From: a virus
Length of the DNA stretch: 34,630 nt
IMG/VR virus record: IMGVR_UViG_3300042691_030759
Span: 1-34,630 of that record
Reading direction: 5' to 3' (one strand)
Shown in pieces: positions 14,763-21,777 of this stretch. Made by a program: the position numbers and the translations under genes. The notes beneath the pieces were generated by a model. It was not told the DNA's origin and made no database searches. It was given only the letters and a program-made list of their open reading frames with translations. Numbering within the stretch: the first letter of the stretch is position 1; the number at the start of each line of letters is the position of its first letter.

Positions 14763-17737
14763 TGGCTAGAAAAAAATATTTTTATCCACCAGCACCGTCT
14801 GTAGGTTCTGAAACTTTTTCAGATAACATTGTAGGGTTGCAATTAGTGACTGGGGGAGGATTAACTCAAGGAAATTTTGAGTTTACATCTGCTATTTATG
14901 AAAAGGTAAATCGAAAATTCGATACTGGGTTATTTTCGGAACCATATACTTTAGAAAATTTAAATATTGAAAATATTGAGCAAACAAAAAAAATAATAGA
15001 AAAAAATTTTAAAGTTTACCCTAATTTTGATATATCACAAGTAACTAGTTTTTCATTATACGGATCATTACAAAAAAGATTTTCATCATCAATAACTAAA
15101 ATAATTAATTATTTTCCTGCGGCAATAGAAATAAATAATCCTGTTAATTTTGGTTTAGATAGTTACCCAACCGCATATAACATTACTTTTGATGTTATAA
15201 ATAATGAAACAACATTTGAATCTGATGTATATACCTTTAGTAACCCTTTTGGTATCGACTTTTCAGAAAATGCAAGAAGAAATTTAGAAACAAGACCTTT
15301 AGCCGTTTCAAAATATAGAAACTTAACAGATAACTTTGAAAGTTATTCATTATATTTTGTAGATTTAAACACTGAGTATCCGGTGTTAGAGTTTATCCCA
15401 ACAAAATTTACAACAGGGGGTACTGTAACTATAACAGTACAAGGAGACCCTTTTAATTTAAAAAATAATTTAATAACTGAAACTTATATTAGTTTAATTT
15501 TAAAACCAAATAATATAACAACTGAGACGGTGTTTAATGAAGACTTTGATGAAATAGAAGATTTTTTACTGAATAGAAAAACCACTCCGCTTTACACAAC
15601 AAATTTTAAATATCCTGATTACGATAGTAACGGTAATTACAATATGTATAATCAAAGACTAACTTGGAGATTAGACACCTATTGGAATTTAGATATTAGT
15701 TCTACAAAGTTTGACGAATATCTTACAAAATTACAAAAAGTTGCTGAATCACTCGATAATTATAAAACTAATCTTATTAGTAGATTTTTAATTACGGGTT
15801 CGTTTAAAGAATTCGATACTGCGGACCAAAAAGTTGAAAAAATATTACAAATCTATGGTAGAAGTTTTGATGAAGTTAAAAAATTTATAGATGCATTGGC
15901 TAATATGAATTCAGTTAATTATGTCGTTGGTAATGACATACCATCACAATTATTGGTTAATTTGGCACAAACTTTAGGTTTAAATACTAACATATCTCCC
16001 ATTACTAATGAAAATTTTTTAGATAGCGTATTAGCACCAAACTCAAAACAAATTTTTGACGGACAAAAAAAACCAAACACACCTAATGAATTAAATTATC
16101 AATACTATAGAAATTTAATATTAAACACGGCGTACTTGTTTAAATCTAAGGGTACTAGAAGATCTGTTGAGTTTTTAATGAGAATGATAGGGGCTCCTGA
16201 CGCTTTAATAGAGTTTAATGAAATAGTGTATTTAGCGGACTCTAAAATTAATTTAGATACTTTTGATACTAAGTTTGCTAATTTATCTGGTGGTACTTTT
16301 TACAATGAACAACCGGCACTTGATCCTACATTGGTCTACAGTCTTTTAGGTAACAAATATACGGGTTTTACAACATCAGGAGTAATACAATTAACTCCAG
16401 TGTCAAGAACAGATTACCCAACAAATTCAGATGGATTACCACTTTCACCAAATGATAATGATGATTACTATTTTCAGATAGGTAGTGGTTGGTTTGAACA
16501 AACCCCTGAACATAGATCAATAGAATTACCTGATTTACAAAATTCTTCACTTATAGGTAACAACCCTTTTTTAATTTCATACTTAAAACCTTTTACTTAT
16601 GGTCAAGACTATTTAGAAAGGTATAGAAATTTTCCATACATGGGAGGGTTTGGTTTTGAAATTACTAAAACAATAGACAATCAAAAGTCTTGGGATATTA
16701 ATACAGAAGAAAGAAAAAATAATAATAGTTTTAATGGTGTTAATTATATTACTGAAAATGATGATTTAGTATTAAACACTAAAATGATAGAATTATATTT
16801 AAATATGGGACAAGGTATTACATATGATATATGGGACATGTCCGTTAAGTATGATTATCCAATACCAAACTCCGGACTAACCGCACCATATCCATCACCA
16901 GGAAATATTGATTGGACTCATATTAATCCAAAACCAAAAGAAAAAACATTTTTTGAATTTGCTCAAAATTTTTATAATAATTTTATAAATGTAAGAAATA
17001 GATGGACAATATCTGACGGTAAAACTAGTGGATACCCAACATTACAATCTATTTTTTGGAGATACCTACAATCAAATGAAACTGTGGGAATACCATCTAA
17101 TAATTTTACATATCAAAAAATGATAGATTTTACATTAGGTATTGGTGATTATTGGCAAAGACTTGTTGAACAAGTAGTACCGGCAACAACAATATGGATG
17201 ACCGGCCAAAAAATGGATAATTCAATTTTCCATAGACAAAAAGTTGTTTGGAGAAGACAGAGAGGTTGTACTTTTATTCCCGTTGACTGTATTCCTTGTA
17301 CATATAATGGTCAAATCTTTACTTATGATTGTATTGATCAAACCTTAACATGTTCAATATCTAATTTAAGTAACCCTTTATTTCCTGCTGAAGTTTTAAA
17401 TCAATCAATTAATAATCTAATTTTAAGTAGTGGGTATACGCAGACACAATGTGATTTAACTAGTGTTATAAGTACTTGGTTTATTGATTGTAGACTTGAC
17501 GATAATATTTTAATACAAAATTCATTTTTTACAGGATATGGTGACGACGCTCCAACAACTACGGAAATATTAAACGCAATTGAAACCGAATTAGATACTT
17601 TATATAGTTTTGGTTTAAATTATTATTTGGCGGGTAACAATTTAGTGGTAAGTAATACGACTTGTTATGATGATTTTACCAATAAAACTTTCTACCTTAA
17701 TATTGGTGTAGATATAGATATAAATTGTAATAACTAA
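14762..17737 (+). CDS. Large tail/baseplate protein with tail-protein-I-like segment
   Basis: A 991-residue protein starting within the preceding stop (TAATG). Residues about 445-490 contain YYRNLILNTAYLFKSKGTRR followed by SVEFLMRMIGAPDALIEF: the 'k.KGT...ve.ll...Ga.....i.E' pattern seen in P2-gpI-type tail proteins that sit at the baseplate edge and connect to fibres. The long N-terminal half is beta-rich; a helical region (FDEYLTKLQKVAESLDNYKT) precedes the motif. Near the C-terminus, PATTIWMTGQKMDNSIFHRQ and KVVWRRQRGC lead into a Cys-rich tail (CTFIPVDCIPCTYNGQIF, about residues 837-855). The next gene is the first of the fibre cluster, fitting a fibre-connector role. The family link is motif-level only. 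Confidence 0.8.
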   Translation: MARKKYFYPPAPSVGSETFSDNIVGLQLVTGGGLTQGNFEFTSAIYEKVNRKFDTGLFSEPYTLENLNIENIEQTKKIIEKNFKVYPNFDISQVTSFSLYGSLQKRFSSSITKIINYFPAAIEINNPVNFGLDSYPTAYNITFDVINNETTFESDVYTFSNPFGIDFSENARRNLETRPLAVSKYRNLTDNFESYSLYFVDLNTEYPVLEFIPTKFTTGGTVTITVQGDPFNLKNNLITETYISLILKPNNITTETVFNEDFDEIEDFLLNRKTTPLYTTNFKYPDYDSNGNYNMYNQRLTWRLDTYWNLDISSTKFDEYLTKLQKVAESLDNYKTNLISRFLITGSFKEFDTADQKVEKILQIYGRSFDEVKKFIDALANMNSVNYVVGNDIPSQLLVNLAQTLGLNTNISPITNENFLDSVLAPNSKQIFDGQKKPNTPNELNYQYYRNLILNTAYLFKSKGTRRSVEFLMRMIGAPDALIEFNEIVYLADSKINLDTFDTKFANLSGGTFYNEQPALDPTLVYSLLGNKYTGFTTSGVIQLTPVSRTDYPTNSDGLPLSPNDNDDYYFQIGSGWFEQTPEHRSIELPDLQNSSLIGNNPFLISYLKPFTYGQDYLERYRNFPYMGGFGFEITKTIDNQKSWDINTEERKNNNSFNGVNYITENDDLVLNTKMIELYLNMGQGITYDIWDMSVKYDYPIPNSGLTAPYPSPGNIDWTHINPKPKEKTFFEFAQNFYNNFINVRNRWTISDGKTSGYPTLQSIFWRYLQSNETVGIPSNNFTYQKMIDFTLGIGDYWQRLVEQVVPATTIWMTGQKMDNSIFHRQKVVWRRQRGCTFIPVDCIPCTYNGQIFTYDCIDQTLTCSISNLSNPLFPAEVLNQSINNLILSSGYTQTQCDLTSVISTWFIDCRLDDNILIQNSFFTGYGDDAPTTTEILNAIETELDTLYSFGLNYYLAGNNLVVSNTTCYDDFTNKTFYLNIGVDIDINCNN

Positions 17738-17746
17738 TTATAGAAT

Positions 17747-20700
17747 ATGGCTTGTGTTTCTGGTTTAACAAATGGTATATATAGTTATGTTGACTGTTGC
17801 GGTAATTTACAGTCAGGAATTTCATTAGGTGAAAGTATCTGTATTGATGGTGCCTATTCAGGTAGCGCAACTGGTGTTTATGTTGCCACAGGACAAACTT
17901 GTACACAAAATTGTAGCAACGGTAATATTACCTATAGTTTTAGTACTACAGGTATTTGTGATACGACTTCAGGGTCAACAATAATAACTCCTTTTGGTGG
18001 TGTTGGTACATATACTATAGATAACATTATACCTGGCACTTTGAGTGCTCAAACAGGTACGGGACCATTTTTATACACAGGGCTAACAGGAGGGACATAC
18101 GTTTTTAGATTAAATGATAGTTTAGGAATACAAAACAACGAAACATATCTAAATGTGTACGTTTCACAATGTTTTACTGCCATAATAAGTAATACAACAA
18201 CAACCACTTGTGGTGAAAATAACGGTTCAATAACTGTTAGTGCATCATCAATAGGTAGTCCTTATTATTTATTTCTATATAAAGATGATACAATACAAAC
18301 TATACAACAAACACAAACACTACCATATGTATTCAATAATTTAGGTGAAGGAGAATATTACGTTACTGTATATGATTATGGGTCTGTTAGTGCAAATACA
18401 CCAAATACAATTATTTATGACTCAAACGGAGTTAATTTCGGTTTATGGAAAGTTAATACATCTAATTGTGTAATTAATACTGGTAAATTGGCGGTCACTG
18501 GTGTTACGGGTTCAGGTCCTTTTACTTATTCGTGGAGTAATGGAGAAACAACTCAATTAGTTACCGGATTGACTGTTGGTAGTTATTCTTGTACGGTAAC
18601 AGATATAAATGGTTGCTCAACAACAGTTACTGAGACAATAGGTCAGGCCGAACCACTAGGGTTATTGGGGTTAACATCTGTTAACCCAAGTTGTTTTGCT
18701 TCTGATGGTAGTTTAACATATACGTTATCAGGTGGTACCGCTCCTTATTATTACTCTGCGGTTACAGGTGAGGTTGGGTATACATTATCCAACACATTTA
18801 CATTAACAAATTTAGGTAGTGGTAATTATTCGGTAATAGTAAGAGATGCTAATTTTTGTGAATTAACTTTAGCCGGATCTTTAATAACACAAAATGGGTT
18901 TACGATATCAAACATAAACGTAACCAACTCAAATTGTAGTCAAAATAATGGTGAAATTTCAGTAACAATAAATGGCACAGGAAGTCAAAACTATCTTTAT
19001 GTTTTAAGCGCACAAACAGGAGGTACAGTTTATAGTTATTATGGTAATAACCAAACATTTAATCAAACAGGTTTAAATAACGCTACTTATGATTTACTAA
19101 TTTCAGGTTCAGGATCGGCTTGTGCTTATACTACCACAGCGACAATTAATTCTGAACAAAAATTTACAATATCGGCGACTACCACTGGGTCTACTTGTGG
19201 ACAACCAAACGGAGGGGTATCAATTATGGTTAATAGTGGATACACAGGGTTTTTAACCTATGTTTTAGAAAATATCGATAACCCATTTATAAATGATAGT
19301 GTAGTACCATCAACAACGTCAACCGCAGAAACATTTACATCATTAGTTAATGGTAACTATAAAATTAGTGTGATTGATACTGACGGGTGTTCTGTTAGCG
19401 AAGACTTTGTAATAACCACAACAAATCAAGTTAATTTTTTAATTAACCCAACTAATTGTGTTGGTGTAACACCAGGATATGCTTCTGCAACTATATTTCA
19501 AGGGGAACCTCCATTTTCATATTCTTGGTCAAATGGAAGTACAGGATTAACCGCAACAGGATTAACTGCGGGTACCTACTCTTTAACCGTAACGGATGAT
19601 AATGGTTGTTCATTAACAAACTTTTTTAACATTAATTGCACTGGTGAATTAATTACTAACTATGAAACATATAGTTTGTGTTCAAATACATTTACAACAA
19701 CATCAGGTAATAGAAGAGGTTTGTCCGAAATGTTTTTTGAAGGGTTTATGGATGTTACATCTGGTTACACAGGATGTACAATAAATAGTGCCGATTTAAC
19801 TTGTGAGATAACAGTAAATGGAAGTGCATATACACAAACTTTTGCAAACATAACATCAATAGATGATATACCTTCAGATAATTTATGGATACAATCAATT
19901 GAATATATACTATCGACAACACCTGTTTTTGGTGAATACACGATAGACCAGCTAAACAATACAATACACATTGAATCAAACTGTAATGGAGATGTTGATG
20001 ATATAGGTAATGGTGAGTACAGTTTAGGGTTATCAATCGAATATGATGTTAGTTGTACTGGTAGTGCAACAACCACACCAATAATCACCTGCTGTTCACC
20101 AACTATAGTTAGTGCAGGACCAATTGGTAGTGGTCTATTCGGTATTTATTTTAATTTAAATTGTGGTCCTTGTATATCAACAACAATCCAATACTCAACT
20201 GATAGTGGAGCAACTTGGAGTATAGGTAACACATCTTCTTGTAGTACATATAGAACAATACCAACTACTGTAACAACAGGAGATGTATATTTTAGAATTA
20301 GTAAAAATTGTGGATCAGGAGTAATAAGTGATTATTCAGATGAGTATATCTACACTTTCCCAACTCCGACTCCAACTCCGACCCCAACTCCGACTCCAAC
20401 TCCGACCCCAACACCTGTACCTGCTTTTAGGACAACTATTGATACTAGAATTGTTTATGGATCAATTTATGATCCATATGGTGGCGGTACATTCGTGGCA
20501 TCTAGCGGAGCCAATGTTATAACACTACCATTTAATAGTAGTTTTGGTGTATATAATAATGGAACAATTAATTGGGGTGATGGAACTACTTCAAGTTTAA
20601 GTTATGCTAACAGAGTACACACATACACAACTCCAGGAATTTATCAAATAACAATAACAGTTAATAGTGGTGGTGAGTTTACAGGATGGGGAAATACAGG

Positions 20701-21166
20701 AACGAATATAAAAGATAGATTAAAATTTTTATCTATAGATGAGTGGGGTGATTTTAATCTAGGGTATGACGGATCTATTAATACGTTTTTTGGTTTTTAT
20801 AATTTATCATTATCTGCAACAACAGATACACCAAAACTATATGAAGGATCGGTAGGTACCGGCATATCAAATCTATTTGAAAACACATTTACTGGAATGA
20901 CAACAATTAATAATATTGGATCATGGGACGTAAGAGAAGTTGACCAACTTGATTACTTCTTAGCAAATGGAGGTGTATATACATCAGGATTACAGTCAAG
21001 TAACTATGATGACTTATTAAACGGGTGGGCGTCTTACGGTGCGTCTTTACAAAGTGGTTTAACATGTGATTTTGGGGATTCAAAATATAGTCCAGCTTCG
21101 GTCGCATCAAGAAACTATTTAACCACAACTAAAGGTTGGACAATAAACGATGGAGGACCCGTATAA
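17747..21166 (+). CDS. Multidomain tail adhesin: SprB-like repeats, Pro-Thr stalk, PKD-like and BspA-like domains
   Basis: A 1139-residue modular receptor-binding candidate. The N-terminus is Cys-rich (MACVSGLTNGIYSYVDCCGN). About six SprB-like repeats follow (roughly residues 140-630); the clearest contain PFTYSWSNGETTQLVTGLTV then TVTDINGCS, and PFSYSWSNGSTGLTATGLTA then TVTDDNGCS. SprB repeats are known from the mobile gliding adhesin of Flavobacterium. A middle region (about 630-870) is unassigned. Next come nine Pro-Thr pairs (872-889), a PKD-like domain (INWGDGTTSS then VHTYTTPGIYQITI), and a BspA/LRR-type end: NIGSWDVREVDQLDYFL, NYDDLLNGWASYG, and the terminal KGWTINDGG signature. There is no signal peptide or type IX secretion tail, consistent with a virion protein rather than a cell-surface one. 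Its stop overlaps the next start (TAATG). Confidence 0.86.
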   Translation: MACVSGLTNGIYSYVDCCGNLQSGISLGESICIDGAYSGSATGVYVATGQTCTQNCSNGNITYSFSTTGICDTTSGSTIITPFGGVGTYTIDNIIPGTLSAQTGTGPFLYTGLTGGTYVFRLNDSLGIQNNETYLNVYVSQCFTAIISNTTTTTCGENNGSITVSASSIGSPYYLFLYKDDTIQTIQQTQTLPYVFNNLGEGEYYVTVYDYGSVSANTPNTIIYDSNGVNFGLWKVNTSNCVINTGKLAVTGVTGSGPFTYSWSNGETTQLVTGLTVGSYSCTVTDINGCSTTVTETIGQAEPLGLLGLTSVNPSCFASDGSLTYTLSGGTAPYYYSAVTGEVGYTLSNTFTLTNLGSGNYSVIVRDANFCELTLAGSLITQNGFTISNINVTNSNCSQNNGEISVTINGTGSQNYLYVLSAQTGGTVYSYYGNNQTFNQTGLNNATYDLLISGSGSACAYTTTATINSEQKFTISATTTGSTCGQPNGGVSIMVNSGYTGFLTYVLENIDNPFINDSVVPSTTSTAETFTSLVNGNYKISVIDTDGCSVSEDFVITTTNQVNFLINPTNCVGVTPGYASATIFQGEPPFSYSWSNGSTGLTATGLTAGTYSLTVTDDNGCSLTNFFNINCTGELITNYETYSLCSNTFTTTSGNRRGLSEMFFEGFMDVTSGYTGCTINSADLTCEITVNGSAYTQTFANITSIDDIPSDNLWIQSIEYILSTTPVFGEYTIDQLNNTIHIESNCNGDVDDIGNGEYSLGLSIEYDVSCTGSATTTPIITCCSPTIVSAGPIGSGLFGIYFNLNCGPCISTTIQYSTDSGATWSIGNTSSCSTYRTIPTTVTTGDVYFRISKNCGSGVISDYSDEYIYTFPTPTPTPTPTPTPTPTPTPVPAFRTTIDTRIVYGSIYDPYGGGTFVASSGANVITLPFNSSFGVYNNGTINWGDGTTSSLSYANRVHTYTTPGIYQITITVNSGGEFTGWGNTGTNIKDRLKFLSIDEWGDFNLGYDGSINTFFGFYNLSLSATTDTPKLYEGSVGTGISNLFENTFTGMTTINNIGSWDVREVDQLDYFLANGGVYTSGLQSSNYDDLLNGWASYGASLQSGLTCDFGDSKYSPASVASRNYLTTTKGWTINDGGPV
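18168..19640 (+). repeat. Tandem SprB-like repeats (about six, diverged)
   Basis: Units of about 60-80 residues, each starting near a Cys (TTTCGENNGS, SNCVINTGK, PSCFASDGS, SNCSQNNGE, STCGQPNGG, TNCVGVTPG) and ending in a 'G.Y.v.v.D..gC' strand. They begin at about 18168, 18450, 18680, 18925, 19186 and 19440. They are diverged at the DNA level, so this is an old expansion. Confidence 0.78.
20360..20413 (+). repeat. (Pro-Thr)9 tract
   Basis: Nine Pro-Thr pairs encoded by two exact copies of a 24-base unit (CCAACTCCGACTCCAACTCC + GACC) plus CCAACA. It lies between the middle region and the PKD-like domain, so it is probably an extended stalk. Confidence 0.95.
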
Positions 21167-21453
21167 TGCCATACTCAATAGATATAACCGGGATTTCAGG
21201 AGGTACGGCACCAATAAGTATCTATGTTTGTGATGAGTATGGTAATAATTGTTCATTTTTAGGGTTTAATCCTGGTATTTACATATTACCTACCTTGTTT
21301 CAAACGGCAACAACCATTATGGTTAAAGTTATTGATAGTTCTTCTTGTGAATATTTTAAAATAATATCTTGTGAGGCTGAAACATATGTAATATTAACAG
21401 AATTTGGTGATTTCTTAACTTCTGAAGATGGTGACACTTTAGTTTTCTTATAA
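21166..21453 (+). CDS. Small SprB-like single-domain protein (paralogue 1 of 3)
   Basis: A 95-residue protein. The start chosen is the ATG at 21166, which overlaps the preceding stop (TAATG); an upstream in-frame ATG at 21136 lies inside the adhesin gene. The pattern ITGISGGTAPISIYVCDEYG, then NNCSFLG, then VKVIDSSSCEYFKIISC is shared with the proteins at 21469 and 29282: a Gly-Gly-x-x-Pro turn, a VCD strand and a 'ViD...C' strand. This looks like one SprB-type beta-sandwich domain standing alone. The C-terminus is acidic (FGDFLTSEDGDTLVFL). No signal peptide. It could be a fibre-tip, adaptor or assembly protein; the role is unknown. Confidence 0.75.
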   Translation: MPYSIDITGISGGTAPISIYVCDEYGNNCSFLGFNPGIYILPTLFQTATTIMVKVIDSSSCEYFKIISCEAETYVILTEFGDFLTSEDGDTLVFL

Positions 21454-21457
21454 AAAG

Positions 21458-21464
21458 TATTTAT
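21458..21464 (+). promoter_or_regulatory. TATTTAT leader motif, 4 bases before ATG 21469
   Basis: Lies in the 15-base gap between two paralogous small genes. The very short distance to the ATG would give a leaderless mRNA if it were a -10 element, so a translation role is equally likely here. Confidence 0.4.
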
Positions 21465-21468
21465 CTAT

Positions 21469-21756
21469 ATGATAGTACAAATAACAGGCGATACAGGTGG
21501 GTTAGAACCATATGATATATTTCTCTGCGACCCAACAAATACAGGTTGTTTTTATATATCAGGATTAACAAGTATTCCGGCAACAGTTGAGATAAACACA
21601 CAAAACTATTTTCCAAACGAAAACTTTTTGTATTTAAGAATAGTTGATACTAATGGATGTATATATTCAACTATACTTGACTGTATTGGTCAAAAGGCGT
21701 TCCAAGATGACATTTACTTTAATTTTATGGACGGTAATGGTTATTATTTTCAATAA
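21469..21756 (+). CDS. Small SprB-like single-domain protein (paralogue 2 of 3)
   Basis: A 95-residue paralogue of the proteins at 21166 and 29282: QITGDTGGLEPYDIFLCDPT, then NTGCFYISGLTSIPATVEIN, then LRIVDTNGCIYSTILDC. The end, DDIYFNFMDGNGYYFQ, resembles the end of the 29282 product (YFEFQDGDEFQFQ). It directly precedes the YadA-like fibre, just as 29282 precedes the short fibre paralogue, so the pairing is probably functional, such as a fibre cap, adaptor or folding partner. No known family beyond the SprB-like strand pattern. Confidence 0.75.
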   Translation: MIVQITGDTGGLEPYDIFLCDPTNTGCFYISGLTSIPATVEINTQNYFPNENFLYLRIVDTNGCIYSTILDCIGQKAFQDDIYFNFMDGNGYYFQ

Positions 21757-21760
21757 TGAA

Positions 21761-21767
21761 TATTTAT
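21761..21767 (+). promoter_or_regulatory. TATTTAT leader motif, 10 bases before ATG 21778
   Basis: Part of the exact 13-mer TATTTATAAAATA shared with the leaders at 13836 and 31586. It sits directly upstream of the YadA-like fibre gene. Confidence 0.48.
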
Positions 21768-21777
21768 AAAATAAAAC

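Noticed and set aside
21136-21168. Upstream start (21136) for the first small SprB-like protein
   Set aside because: It would add ten residues encoded inside the adhesin's conserved KGWTINDGG end; the TAATG overlap start aligns with the paralogues.
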